Position numbers and translations under genes: made by a program
In this document: positions 46,201-54,402 of the stretch, piece by piece
Numbering within the stretch: the first letter of the stretch is position 1
Layout: each line of letters begins with the position of its first letter
NCBI RefSeq assembly: GCF_040869045.1
Contig: NC_090323.1
Location: 151,920,426-151,984,425, forward strand
Direction of reading: 5' to 3'
DNA from: Eurosta solidaginis
Taxonomy: Eukaryota > Arthropoda > Insecta > Diptera > Tephritidae
Length of the DNA: 64,000 nucleotides
Notes under the pieces: model-generated
Told to the model about the DNA's origin: nothing
Databases searched by the model: none
What the model saw: only the letters and a program-made list of their open reading frames with translations

Positions 46201-49200
46201 GGTGTTGTTAAACGCACTATTGTGGATAGTCCTGCTAAAACTGCTATAGGTAACAGTGACAACATGAATGGAAAACCTAAAAAAATAAATTTTTCAATTG
46301 AAGACGATTGTGGACGTAAACCGAACATTTATAAAAATGATTTTACCAACAATGAAAAACTAACCACAAACAATACACAAGACATATTTTATACAAAAAA
46401 ATTGGATGAATTATTAAACACAAATCGTTTTAAAATAAAACACAAAACTGATATGTTCCATGAGCATCATGATAGTAGTATTAATACACAAAATATGTCG
46501 ACCAATGATTACCATAATCCCCTCATAAATAAAAAAGATAATGAATTGATTTATGATGAAGATGCGATTTCTGCTGCTGAGGAAACACGTCCACAATTTC
46601 AGCGTTCACATTCTACACCTCCATCGCCACCTGTTATAAAAACAAAAACAGGTTTATGGCAAGTAACCACATTACAACCGGTAACAGCGTGCGTCAGTCC
46701 ACCAGAGAAAAAAATGTTTAAAAATCCTAAAAATCCATTTGCTAAAAAAACACCCGAAGCATTTAACAAACGTCAAAAATCCAATTCAGATGGGAAATTA
46801 GAGAATAACTTCGTTGGCAACGGTTATAGATGTAGCAATGTTGATGATAATTGTGTAGCAGGTTTAATGAAGCAATCGCACCGTGGCTATGGCGTTCCAG
46901 TGCTTTCCTGGAAAGGAGATCAACCAAAATTATCAAAAGAGGTAAATATTATTGTTTATAATTGGGTTTGTAATTTACTATTGTATATTAACAACGTGCT
47001 TGTTATTTCGTTAGCCGGTTGTTAGTTATTTACGTATATGTTTCTTAAGGCGCGAGACCATTTGTATTTCCAAAATTTTCTAGTTCACTTACCGTATCAT
47101 TCACCCCTATTACCATAGATGAATGGATTTGCAACTCTTTGTTTCGAGAGAGCGCTGTCAAAATACACTTTTTTTATAACATTTGTCAGTGATGCCAATC
47201 CAAACAAAAATGAATAGATCTGATTATGGGGATTTTTGACATACATTTCGGCGATTATAGTTTCAATCATTTAAAAAAATGATAGTCGTAAAATATTCAT
47301 TTCTTTAAACTCATTTTACAATAATACTACTATTTGGAGTCAAATATAAACAAATCTAAGTAAAATTTACATTTTGATTAAAGTAACTAGTCAAATATTG
47401 TAACGCATTTAACTCACAGTGAAAACCATATATTCTTTTGAAGTTTCAGTAAATCCGACCTATGATATAATAGTTAACATCATTCAATGGTAGGGCCGAT
47501 CCTACATGTCTGACGTTCCAGGTTCTGTGATCAAAATGGACTGGTTGCATCGGGACTTCATATTTACAAAACCTGTTTTAGCGATAACTTTTGATCGGGA
47601 AATAATATTTACCCTCCGCCTTCGAACTAATAATATTTACACTAAAACAAGTATTTTTATCCTTTTTCCCATAATTTTTGAACGCTATTCTACAGTTGTA
47701 GGTCAAACAAAAGTTTACCAAAATTTTTGGCACGTTTTTCGTTTTGGCTGGCACATTTTTTGTTCTGGCACCCGCTTCAGCTGGCGCGAGGGATTTATCT
47801 GTGATTGTTGCCAGCATCAACTAGAAGATAAATCCCTCGTGAGAGCGAAAATATGAGAGCGTAAACAAAAGATTCGTATCAATCTAATCTATGCCTATTA
47901 CGGTTGTCAATAGTGAGGAAATTAGTGTCGACACTATTGAATTGGTATCGGCGTTGTCAACGTCGATAACTATTGACGGGTGTTGACGCTTTTTTGGTTC
48001 TGGCTAAAACAATGTTGAAGTTGTGTTGACGTGAGGAGACGCAAAATTTGTCAACACAGTTTTTGGTGACGATAAGCGCGGGAATACAGAATTCAGCAAT
48101 TAAAAATTCAAAAAATTAGCTTTTTTTATGCTCTTTATTTATTAATTTTTTTATTCAATTTCAGAAAATAGTGTACTTGCGTTAGGAAATATTTGCAAAA
48201 AAGACAGTTGCAAGCTTTCAAGTGGTTCATTAAAAGGTGTTTGTGAATATTCAAGGATTTTTATTTCCGCCTTCGGATTATTAATACCGGGGTCAATACG
48301 GGTATTTTGATACCCCTCCCGAATTCGATTAAGTTTTCCATTAGTGCGCTCTGGGAGGTAGAGGAGGCGCTAATGGTGTACTAAAGAGAAATGCAATCCT
48401 CTACAATATTCAAACAAATTCCTTGTGTGTATTTTGCCCGGAATGCTTAATTCTGCACTAACAGATTTCAGCAATTGTTAAGATCCATAAATTGTCCACT
48501 AAACAAAAAATTAACTCAATACAAATTGTAAATAAACAACTGTCAAAAATATAGGGATCGTATTTTTATCGATATCACGTCGACATCAATACATTGCCTT
48601 ACATTGCGTCCCTGAAGCAAGGGGTATTCCCCAAGAAGTGGAAAGAATCATTCATTATACCACTGCATAAAAATGGAAGCAGAACGTGTCTTATAAATTG
48701 TAGAGGAATAGCCAAACTCAACACTATTCATAAGCTATTTGAATTGATTATCACAAAACAGATTGCGGTAATAGTCTAGTTGAGGGGTCGACTGCTAATA
48801 CGCTACCAAAATATCGAGAGAGGTGTCAAACGACGCGTATTAATCTCGAGAACAATAATCCGATGGCGGAAAATTTTATCTATATCCGGAGATATTTGCA
48901 GTTGAAGTTGGCGATTTTCATGTGGTTGTTGTTATGTTTGTACCCACAAAAAAAATTGTGCATCACCGTGGCGGTAGCCACGGTTATACTACACACCCGG
49001 ACTTGGCATGGCGTAGCCCAGGGTTATTTTTTATAAGCGCGGCGGTAGGCCGCCCACTCAGAAAGGTGTTCTGCGCAAAAATACTATGGATCCCACCCCC
49101 GGTTTCGGAGGTACCCGCGGGTCTTTTTTGGTTTTTCGTTAATATCTTTTCAACGAGCTAAAATTTTTATTTTCCGCCTTCGGATTATTAATACTGATGT

Positions 49201-52003
49201 CAAGACGCGTCGCTTGACACCTCTCTCGATATTTTTGGTAGCGTATTAGCAGTCGACCCCTCAACTAGACTATTACCCAGATTGCTTTTAGAGTATCTTC
49301 ATTAATTGATTTTTCACAACATGGCTTTTGCAAGGGTAAATCAACGGTGTCCAACTTGCTCGAGTTTACAACCTTTGTATTCAACAGTTTTAAGACTAAT
49401 TGTGAAGTTGATGTTATTTATACTGATTTTAGTAAGGCATTTGATAAAGTTTCTCATTCTATACTTTTATTCAAACTTGATCGGTTAGGATTTCCTCCTT
49501 TGCTTCTATCTTGGGTTTCTTTTTATGTGAAGGAAAGAAAACAAACAGTTATACATATTTAATAATTGTTGGTCTCGGTTCATAAACGTAACTTCTGGCG
49601 TTCCTCTGCCATCTTGGTCCGGTTTTGTTCCTGTTGTTCATTAATGACCTTCCTAGTGTGCAAGAGCTGCAAGCCGTTGATGTACGCTGATGATGTCAAA
49701 CTTGTAATGCCTATCCGCTCACCCGTGGATAGGGCATGTCTTCAGGCTGATCTGAATAGTCTTGGTGACTGGTGTAATGTAAACGCCATGTCACTTAACC
49801 TACCTAAATGTAAGTTCATGTGTTGTACAAGGAAGTCCTTCCAATCCCATGATTATGTTATTGGCGACTATGTAATCAAGCAAGTCACTAATTTTATTGA
49901 TTTACGCTTTACAATGGACCCAAAACTCGATTTTAAACTTCATATTGAATCTTGCGTGAATAGCGCTAAAGGTACTTTGGCTTTCGTTAAACGTTGGTCT
50001 AAAAAATTTAATGACCCATACGTTACAAAAACTCTTTACATCATTGGTCAAACCTACTTTGGAATATGCTTCAATAATTTGGAATCCGCGTTATGAGGTT
50101 CATTCTGACAAGCTGGAATCGGTCCAGAAACAATTTTTGCTTTTCCCTTTAAAACACTTACCATGGGATCCTTCTAAAAATCTTCCCCCCTATTGCAGCC
50201 GGTTAAAACTAATACAGCTGCCCACATTGCACACTAGAAACTAATTCTGCTAATTTTGAGAGAGCAATAAACTTTGAACCTCGGTTTCCCAACATTTTCA
50301 TTTTGGCACATTCATGCTTCTGGCAAGCGAGCGACGATAATACATACAAGAATAGAAAAAATCGCCGATAGGTGGTGCAAGCATCGAGATATTCACAAAA
50401 ATCGTATTTGTGGTCCGATTTAGCTCATATTAGGAACACATAATACATACGAGAATAGAAAGCGACCTATGAAAAAAATCGCCGCTAGGTGGCGCAAAGA
50501 TCTAGATATTCAAAAAAGTCGTATTTGTGGTCCATATTTGGAATAGAAAGCGACCTATGATGTCCGATTTGGCTCATATTTGGAACAAATATTACATACA
50601 GTCCGGTAGAAATGACATCAAAATATCTTGGAGTTGGAGGAGGGACAAGCATTCGTGGCGCAGAGTCGAGTGAAGTCTTTGCAAGGATTATGTATTGAGG
50701 AATTAGATTGTTACAAATTGTCAGGAAAGTCCTTGCAGTAATGAGCCACTAAATGAACTAAATAGATTGAGAAATAATAGGCAATTAAATAAAGACTAAA
50801 AACTTGAAAATAAAATAATTTAAAAAAAATGTTTAAGTTAAGCGGTTTTATTGAAAACAATACTTACACGAAGTATTAATAATACTAAAAAGTGAAAATA
50901 ATTAGGTAGGTCCTAGGTACTAGTCATCACACTCCTCATCAATCTAGGGCGTTGATCAGACAAATAAAAGCGTTGGACCCGGAAATTTCTATTGATAGTC
51001 ATATATAAGACCAACTGGACCCTAATCACATTTTTAGAAATTTCACGCGTCCGACGCTTTTATTTAATTGTCTGGTCAACGCCCTAGATTGATGAGGAGT
51101 GTGATGACTAGTACCTAGGACCTACCTAATTATTTTCTAGCTTTTAGTATTATTATTACTTCATGTAAGTATTGTTTTCAATAAAACCGTTTAACTTAAA
51201 CATTTTTTTAAAATTATTTTATTTTGTGATTATTGGAGCTTTTCGGCCAATAATTCCAAGACAAAACACAAGTTTTTCTTTTTCTCCTACGCGTTTCGAT
51301 GGGTATTTTCCATCTTCCTCAGGGAGGCTGTATATTTTAAAATATTATTTTATTTAGTTCTGAGTTTCGTGCTTTGAGTACTTTTCGGTACTTAATATTT
51401 TTTTTTGGGTTGAATGTATCAGTTATTTAGAAAAATCTCAATTTATATCAAACTCCATTTTCTCTCCAAAGAGGTTGTAAAAATTTCTTGAACTTAAGTG
51501 AACTTCAAAACCTGAGCAAATTATCTAATTTCTCGTTGGTAGAAGCTAGCAACAGGCTAAGAAAAAAATTGAGAAGACTTTCTTTTTAATTGAATTTAAT
51601 TCTATTTCTAAAACAAAAAAATCTCATAAAATAATTTTTTTCTTTCGTTTCAAAGGTTGAAAGTGATGCCCAGCAGCAGCGAAAAAATGACTGGCAAAAC
51701 GAGGAAGATGTCGAAATAGATCGTGGACGTCAGAAAAAGGTGAAGAGTTTAAAAGATTCACAACAAGATAGTCGTATACCGGGTTACAATCCATTTCAAG
51801 AAGAAGATAATCAGAGGCGATGGAGGTTTGGTGGTGGTCCAACTCAAAGACATTATAATAATGGTTATGTACGTAACCAATTTCAGCGTAATAAATTCAA
51901 ATTTCAGCGATTCAATCAAAAATTTCAACGAATGACTGCTGTTTCATATATGCGAAACAATTATAGATTGAATCAACAAAACTATTCACGACGAAATTCA
52001 TAA
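24860..52003 (+). CDS. scny: scrawny / USP36-type ubiquitin carboxyl-terminal hydrolase (4 exons)
   Basis: Exons: 24860-25211, 44109-44839, 44974-46941, 51656-52003. Borders are GT..AG, phases agree, and the sum is 3399 bp (1132 aa plus stop). The USP domain covers roughly residues 170-460: Cys box [18 protein letters not shown] with Cys182, the Q-box [15 protein letters not shown], CxxC pairs CLACGH and CEACKK, the [20 protein letters not shown] block, His box HCGHYTAIG with His436, and YNYDD with Asp452. The C-terminal 600 residues are Asn/Thr/Lys-rich and end with GYNPFQEED and an Arg/Asn/Gln-rich tail. In the family USP36 is nucleolar; fly scrawny removes ubiquitin from histone H2B and is needed in stem cells. 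All catalytic residues are present. Intron 1 is 18.9 kb of nested transposons. Confidence 0.93.
25962..27682 (+). mobile_element. 5'-truncated jockey-like LINE
   Basis: It is flanked by an exact 9 bp duplication AAAACATCT (25953-25961 and 27683-27691) and ends in ATACATACATACATAC. It starts directly in reverse transcriptase, so it is a classic 5'-truncated insertion. It is the same family as the minus-strand copy at 17995-21333, and the two align through the 3' UTR. Confidence 0.93.
25967..27331 (+). pseudogene. LINE reverse transcriptase, C-terminal open frame
   Basis: A 454-codon frame without stops starts within the RT N-terminus ([20 protein letters not shown]). It contains [47 protein letters not shown] and the jockey-type thumb and C-terminus ending FFNDS. 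Endonuclease and ORF1 are lacking, so it is not functional alone. The undamaged frame suggests this insertion is younger than the copy at 18 kb. Confidence 0.9.
28389..29325. mobile_element. PIF/Harbinger-like non-autonomous DNA transposon
   Basis: The ends GGGGACTACTCTGTATTGCG and the inverse GGGGTCTACTCTGTATTGCG match over about 30 bp with one mismatch. CAG flanks both sides. Subterminal GCGATGCGAAAG and AATGCGAA copies are clustered at each end. A short frame at 28624-28719 looks like the first exon of a HARBI1-type gene. The rest of the transposase is missing. A 3 bp duplication fits Harbinger, though CAG is not the commonest target. Confidence 0.75.
28624..28719 (+). pseudogene. Possible first exon of a HARBI1-like protein
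   Basis: An ATG opens 32 codons ([18 protein letters not shown] onward) followed by a donor-like GTAATT. The acidic start with LWDD resembles HARBI1-family nuclease N-termini as I remember them. No downstream exon remains within the element. Confidence 0.35.
29491..29694 (-). pseudogene. Unrecognised Cys-rich frame inside the pogo-like element
   Basis: The frame reads [20 protein letters not shown] then [10 protein letters not shown] and ends FICESC, with two CxxC pairs about 30 residues apart. That spacing could bind zinc. I do not recognise the family. It could be a C-terminal exon of the pogo-like gene or an older insertion. Confidence 0.25.
29730..31200 (-). mobile_element. 5'-truncated LINE with (AAAT)n tail
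   Basis: On the minus strand the 3' end is a run of AAAT repeats at 29730-29752. The 5' end breaks off inside reverse transcriptase ([16 protein letters not shown]) near 31200. It differs from the jockey-like LINE at 18 and 26 kb: its RT box is FADD and its C-terminus differs. It interrupts the pogo-like transposase region. No unambiguous target duplication is seen. Confidence 0.8.
29808..31142 (-). pseudogene. LINE reverse transcriptase, C-terminal open frame
   Basis: There are 444 codons from [20 protein letters not shown] to [11 protein letters not shown], open upstream to the truncation point. Motifs visible are [48 protein letters not shown] and [10 protein letters not shown], plus the Cys/His-poor C-terminus usual for jockey/CR1 groups. 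The RT catalytic Asp pair is intact, but there is no endonuclease domain. Confidence 0.88.
31215..31920 (-). pseudogene. Pogo/Tigger-like transposase remnant
   Basis: On the minus strand the pieces read [13 protein letters not shown], then [20 protein letters not shown], then [20 protein letters not shown]. This is the DDE-domain order of jerky/Tigger transposases (LDGH..S followed by LPPH.SH..QPLD). Farther on is a basic RGRKSQKYS tail. Stops and a shift split it. The N-terminal DNA-binding part is not found. Confidence 0.75.
32790..33062 (+). pseudogene. LINE ORF1 zinc-knuckle fragment
   Basis: The frame shows [17 protein letters not shown], then [15 protein letters not shown], then a third Cys/His group CINCIRA..C, the usual order of three CCHC knuckles in jockey-group ORF1. 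It is truncated on the N-terminal side. Confidence 0.75.
33070..33717 (+). pseudogene. LINE endonuclease domain
   Basis: Motifs visible are [18 protein letters not shown] (catalytic Glu), [36 protein letters not shown] and LKISDHESI. The order and spacing fit an APE-type endonuclease. The frame is open, but upstream and downstream parts are broken. Linker sequence ([18 protein letters not shown]) follows at about 33895. Confidence 0.82.
34250..35250. repeat. 152 bp tandem units within family B
   Basis: The landmark GATCTCAATGATTTTTTCAG recurs at 34493, 34645 and 34797, exactly 152 bp apart; older, diverged units flank these. Each unit contains GAAGCTTCTAGCTGTTAAAA and ATCTGAACAATCGGTTGT. The three central units are nearly identical, which points to recent local expansion. 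Confidence 0.85.
35426..39027 (-). pseudogene. I-like LINE ORF2 (endonuclease-RT-RNase H), inactivated
   Basis: It starts [20 protein letters not shown]. The endonuclease shows IIILQETH and, after a stop near 38663, [16 protein letters not shown] frame change occurs near 38290. The RT frame (36722-38314) has [31 protein letters not shown] and the catalytic box as VYADNIF instead of YADD. A TAG near 36720 precedes the last frame, which carries RNase H ([37 protein letters not shown]). Two nonsense codons, one shift and a changed catalytic Asp mean this copy is dead. Confidence 0.9.
39054..40469 (-). CDS. I-like LINE ORF1 (gag, zinc knuckles)
   Basis: An open frame of 471 codons begins [21 protein letters not shown] nucleic-acid-binding region is followed by three Cys/His groups: [14 protein letters not shown], then [13 protein letters not shown], then [16 protein letters not shown]. 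The C-terminal third is Asn/Thr/Gln-rich. It is uninterrupted, unlike ORF2. In the family, ORF1 proteins coat the element RNA and help import it. Confidence 0.87.
   Translation of the reverse strand: MKGANPPHRNRFKHLDPDENISLPTTKSKRPREGDFVPLPPIAQNDNHIPRYIIATAIAQNNTETRPLASYTVFQIEKGLKHISSEYSEVTELKSGDLLIKANNLNAAEKFIKATYIDVVPVKISFHKNLNSTQGRIFSKNIIHLTEKELLEGLADQKVIEVRKVMKVTNDTPAPTGAAILTFNLIRRPEKISLGWEKVAVQEYIPNPMKCRNCLKLGHTKNNCKGNQLCKQCATPPPHDTCSRIFCVNCNIDTHTSEDPSCPSFLKHKSINKIKIERRCTVREAWKLYNSNPTAFQIEPRSKLTNKASYAQITKNNNIERPLKENTKQVTAPAPQPSNNIQTQENTNQTQISTKSLQNNIQKTSSNSNIDTLITKITEKAKQNTTTHALANNTNAESGDIEMSPCTTTNNNNYHSTPIHSINNKTHNNSSDYTQPQIYQSPITNLTQVLIESNNYFVQTKQFDSDISDFE
41235..41676 (+). pseudogene. 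LINE reverse transcriptase C-terminal fragment
   Basis: The frame [17 protein letters not shown], then [20 protein letters not shown], and after a shift [20 protein letters not shown] and [13 protein letters not shown] is the usual thumb and C-terminus of jockey-group RT. It belongs to the LINE starting at 32682; the catalytic core is absent. Confidence 0.75.
42279..42509 (+). CDS. Small RING-like reading frame in the foldback loop
   Basis: The frame is 76 codons from [18 protein letters not shown]. The order [17 protein letters not shown], then ICSYC follows a RING-H2 finger (CxxC, LxCGHxFHxxCI, CxxC). The two positions usually held by His are Gln here, each one base from a His codon, so zinc binding would be impaired. 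The second half is hydrophobic. It lies between the inverted arms, where FB-like elements keep cargo. It could be a decayed captured gene or a chance resemblance; expression is unknown. Confidence 0.4.
   Translation: MEFKDNCAVCVNKMQRKSVVRLLLCGQLFQWHCIETIPICSYCHCSIYYLLHVYLNLMFKVLNKTNIAFSIDNFYS
43100..43459 (+). mobile_element. tRNA-derived SINE, complete
   Basis: The 360 bp element has a tRNA-like head: A-box-like GTGTGGTGGTAGCCTGCTCC and B box GGGTTCGCACCCCGG. It has a conserved body (GGGGTCGCCCCTCGGCAG, CTCGGCCTTAGATCTCTTCG) and a T-rich end. The flanks ACTCTCATATCG (43088-43099) and ACTCTAATATCG (43460-43471) match at 11 of 12. It is inserted in the right arm of the foldback-like element. 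Pol III transcription in the plus direction is expected from the boxes. Confidence 0.9.
43665..44108. other. End of scny intron 1, nothing recognised
   Basis: This unannotated sequence lies between the foldback-like element and the exon 2 acceptor. No repeat or coding segment is recognised. Confidence 0.5.
44109..44839 (+). CDS. scny: scny exon 2, catalytic Cys half of the USP domain
   Basis: The acceptor TTTCCAATAG opens the frame with [20 protein letters not shown]. The exon holds Cys182, the Q-box and two CxxC pairs, and ends KKK before GTAAGT in phase 0. Confidence 0.92.
44974..46941 (+). CDS. scny: scny exon 3, catalytic His half and low-complexity region
   Basis: The exon opens [20 protein letters not shown], holds the His box and YDDSYVRPI, then becomes rich in Asn, Thr and Ser. 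It includes SESDEESTA-type acidic patches and a [18 protein letters not shown] basic stretch. It ends GDQPKLSKE before GTAAAT in phase 0. Reading through would add unrelated residues and a stop after about 27 codons. Confidence 0.92.
46942..48584. other. scny intron 3, 5' part; a hairpin and a MITE-like fragment
   Basis: Most of this stretch is unrecognised. A 13 bp perfect stem, GAGGGATTTATCT with AGATAAATCCCTC, sits at 47788-47800 and 47826-47838. Around 48255-48310, TTCCGCCTTCGGATTATTAA resembles the subterminal part of the MITE at 48767-49277. No exon is evident. Confidence 0.4.
48585..50250 (+). pseudogene. Jockey-like LINE reverse transcriptase, broken
   Basis: Visible pieces are [18 protein letters not shown] and [17 protein letters not shown]; then, after a [36 protein letters not shown], a shifted frame with [14 protein letters not shown], and a C-terminal part with [20 protein letters not shown]. 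Several frame changes inactivate it. Endonuclease and 3' tail are not found. Confidence 0.8.
48767..49277. mobile_element. 511 bp MITE with ~75-100 bp inverted repeats, in the LINE
   Basis: The ends are GGTAATAGTCTAGTTGAGGG and its inverse, flanked by an exact 8 bp duplication CAGATTGC (48759-48766 and 49278-49285). It interrupts the RT frame between KQI and the following residues. The interior shares TTATAAGCGCGGCGG-type sequence with the GGTAACG MITEs, so all three probably belong to one diverse family. Confidence 0.9.
50300..50620. repeat. Short tandem pair of a dispersed repeat
   Basis: AAAAAAATCGCCG(A/C)TAGGTGG and CGTATTTGTGGTCC recur about 115 bp apart, together with GAATAGAAAGCGACCTATGA. 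I cannot assign it to a family; it is non-coding. Confidence 0.55.
50807..51225. mobile_element. Palindromic element, arms ~172-177 bp, loop ~70 bp
   Basis: The left arm 50807-50978 and right arm 51049-51225 are near-identical in inverse orientation, sharing GTTTAAGTTAAGCGGTTTTA, AGGTAGGTCCTAGGTACTAG and CTCATCAATCTAGGGCG with only a few differences. The loop itself holds a short extra stem (GAAATTTCT with AGAAATTTC). This is a foldback MITE in scny intron 3, 430 bp before exon 4. The target duplication is unclear because the outer ends are A/T-only. Confidence 0.88.
51284..51326 (-). other. Hammerhead-core-like RNA motif (minus strand)
   Basis: On the minus strand the order is a CTCC/GGAG closing pair, CTGAGGA, a hairpin GATGG..CCATC, then GAAAC. 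CTGANGA, hairpin, GAAA is the hammerhead core. Stem I and the UH cleavage step are missing, so self-cleavage is unlikely. Confidence 0.35.
51656..52003 (+). CDS. scny: scny exon 4, C-terminal tail
   Basis: The acceptor TTTCAAAG continues [20 protein letters not shown], then [10 protein letters not shown] and GYNPFQEED, ending in an aromatic, Arg/Gln/Asn-rich segment and YSRRNS. The frame and the [14 protein letters not shown] block fit the end of fly scrawny as I remember it. Confidence 0.88.
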   Translation, partial: VESDAQQQRKNDWQNEEDVEIDRGRQKKVKSLKDSQQDSRIPGYNPFQEEDNQRRWRFGGGPTQRHYNNGYVRNQFQRNKFKFQRFNQKFQRMTAVSYMRNNYRLNQQNYSRRNS

Positions 52004-52545
52004 CATTGTAACATAACATAATATGTATTTTTAATTATAAATATTCTTTTTTTTTCCATATATATATACTTTTAACTTAAGTGACTGCTCGAGTAAAATA
52101 GTTTAAAATAGCATATACGCAAATTGAAATTAACCATATTGACCGAAATGCAGTAAAAATAAAAAAAATTGTAGTTATTAAGTAACTAAAAAAAAAAACG
52201 AATAAGAAATTAAGATGCACACAGTGCAGGGATGTATGTATAGTTATGCATACAAAGCCAATTGTGGAGCTGAAATAATTTAAATAATATTATAGATAAG
52301 ATAGTATGTAACAATGTAAGGAAAAATTACATTAACCTTTAATCTGATTTCGGTTTTTTTTTTCCAAAATATTTCTTCCGCGCATACTACTTACGGATCT
52401 ATCAATTCGAATTTTCAACATAACTTTGTTTTGCTTCTTTTTGGCTGCCGCATGTTATACAAAAAAAGAAAAAATATTAGTTAATGTTTTTATTCAAACC
52501 ACACAGTTTACAAGTTCCCAATTAAGCTTTGAACAAAAGACTTGA

Positions 52546-52576
52546 AATAAACCTACCTGTACAATAGATTAATAAA
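52546..52576 (+). terminator. scny polyadenylation signals
   Basis: AATAAA occurs at 52546-52551 and 52571-52576, about 545-575 bp after the scny stop, in an AT-rich 3' UTR. Which one is used cannot be told from sequence. Confidence 0.5.
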
Positions 52577-52859
52577 GAAATATAATGTAATATTTTTTAA
52601 GGTTTCAATTAAATTAAAACTAAACATTTTATTATGTCAATGAATAAATTTACATTATAGAACAAAATTCTTTCGGTTTTATTAAACAGCATTTTTAAAT
52701 TTAATACGCGAAAGGGCAAATGTAAGGTAAATAGACGAATTTATAATAGTTATAGGGCCACCGTTATCTAGAAGTTTCTTTGGTGAATATTTCGTTGGGG
52801 TAGATAGCATGTAGGGGAAGGTTTTTAAGAATATATCACAAAACAGCATAGAGGGTCGC

Positions 52860-53000
52860 ATGTGGCATAACCAATCGTTCCTGAATTGGTAGTGCTTGTT
52901 ACCGGAACGTAAGGGATCTGCATCCGGCGAAGGACCATCAACATCGATAGCACTCCCCAAGGCCTTCGCGGGATGTCCATATCGCTACAACAACAACAAC
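52860..53000 (+). mobile_element. (CAA)n-tailed retroposon fragment
   Basis: It matches the minus-strand element at 23413-23697 in GTTACCGGAACG, GCACTCCCCAAGGCCTTCG and the final ATCGCTACAACAACAACAAC. A second, 5' piece of the same family (CAACCCAATTGTCAACCTTC) follows at about 53075-53110, so two partial copies lie side by side. Confidence 0.65.
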
Positions 53001-53110
53001 AATATCATACGTAACGGGACACGAGAGAGGTGGTATGGGATGCAAGGGGATTATAAGCGCTTCAAAGGTTCCGCAACCCAATTGTCAACCTTCCCTTCGA
53101 GATGGGGAAT

Positions 53111-53929
53111 CCTGTTACAAATATGAATGTTTCATACACATACATATATAGCAGTCGAGGTTATGATATAAGTATATATCGAAGATTAGCTTCGGAAAAC
53201 AGTAAGAAATCTTAATTGGTTTGGTTGATACAAATTCGAATCAAGGGGACTATAATCCAAAACCTGTCCTCAGAAGGGCGCACGTAAAAACCTCACTAAT
53301 GACAAACGAGGCAACAATGATGACCACAGAAATTTTTTTTAAGGAATTTGCAAGAGAAGCTACAATTTGTCGGCTGCCCCTCGTCAAGGCAAATGCTTAA
53401 ATCAGCGCCATATAGGAAGTACGAAGGACGGGGCCATAAAAACGATAGGGCCGCAGTGGCAATGAGAGAGAAAACACAATTGAGAACTAGAAAAGACAAA
53501 AAAATTAATCTCCCAACGAGCTGTGGTTAATTGGTTAGAGTACCGGGTCATTTGCAGCATTACGTTCCATTAAAAAGATACACCATTCTACTTCGCAGTT
53601 TCCAGATCGAAGAACACAACTCTTAGTTCTTCACTGAAACATGTACATAGGAGCAGTGTCTTGGATGTGCACACGCAACCCCAGCAACATTTATAGCTTC
53701 TCCAAACCGTTCTGGAAGTCAAGATACGAACACGTCACTATGCAGCGAAGAAGGTGCACGCAGTGAAGCAAGGGGAATTTGCTATCGAGCAAAAAACACA
53801 GGTGATGATCAGTCCACTCGGCTCTCATACCTCTTAGCTGAGCCCAATCTGTAACTTGAAGATAAACGGAGACACATTCCTCACTCACTACGCGATCACC
53901 CTGTGGACACCGTAATTTTCCAGCGGGTC
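53111..53929. other. Unrecognised stretch between retroposon and copia remnant
   Basis: No gene is supported. A tRNA-like phrase (TTAATTGGTTAGAGTACCGG near 53526) resembles an A box without a matching B box. The rest shows no repeat I can identify. Confidence 0.35.
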
Positions 53930-54402
53930 AGAAAAAAGAACTGATATGATGAGAAATACCTTGTCTTTCTCTATAATATCATCTTTAATCTATAATAATA
54001 TCTTTCGAATTCAATATATCACCTTCATTTTCCACATCACTTCCAAAATTGGTTCGTTCATCTAAACTTTGAAATGAATTTTCATCTTCAGAATTGTATT
54101 GTATTGTATTTGTATTGTATTTTATTAAACATTTTCCAGATGCATACTTATTAACCTAAGATTACAATATTACATTAAATAATTTCAAATTACTATGCAG
54201 CATAGGAAAAGTATATGGCATTTTTTATATTAAAGTTTAACATAGTTCTAAATGCCAGTCCTAGCTTTGGTATATTGTTTTGTGTGGGGTGTACAAAAAT
54301 AAAAATTTCATAAAGAGTTTAAGTTATACATTAAATTAAATCATCAAAGATATGAAAGAGAATCAATACTAAATATTTGCAGCTTCCTAAGGTATGTACG
54401 GT

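Noticed and set aside
45786..46328. Minus-strand 180-codon frame
   Set aside because: It is antisense to scny exon 3 low-complexity sequence.
44998..47025. scny exon 3 read to the in-frame stop at 47025
   Set aside because: A donor GTAAAT at 46942 and a matching C-terminal exon at 51656 restore the family's usual ending.
53515..53560. tRNA-like head as a SINE start
   Set aside because: Only an A-box-like phrase is present; no B box or tail follows.
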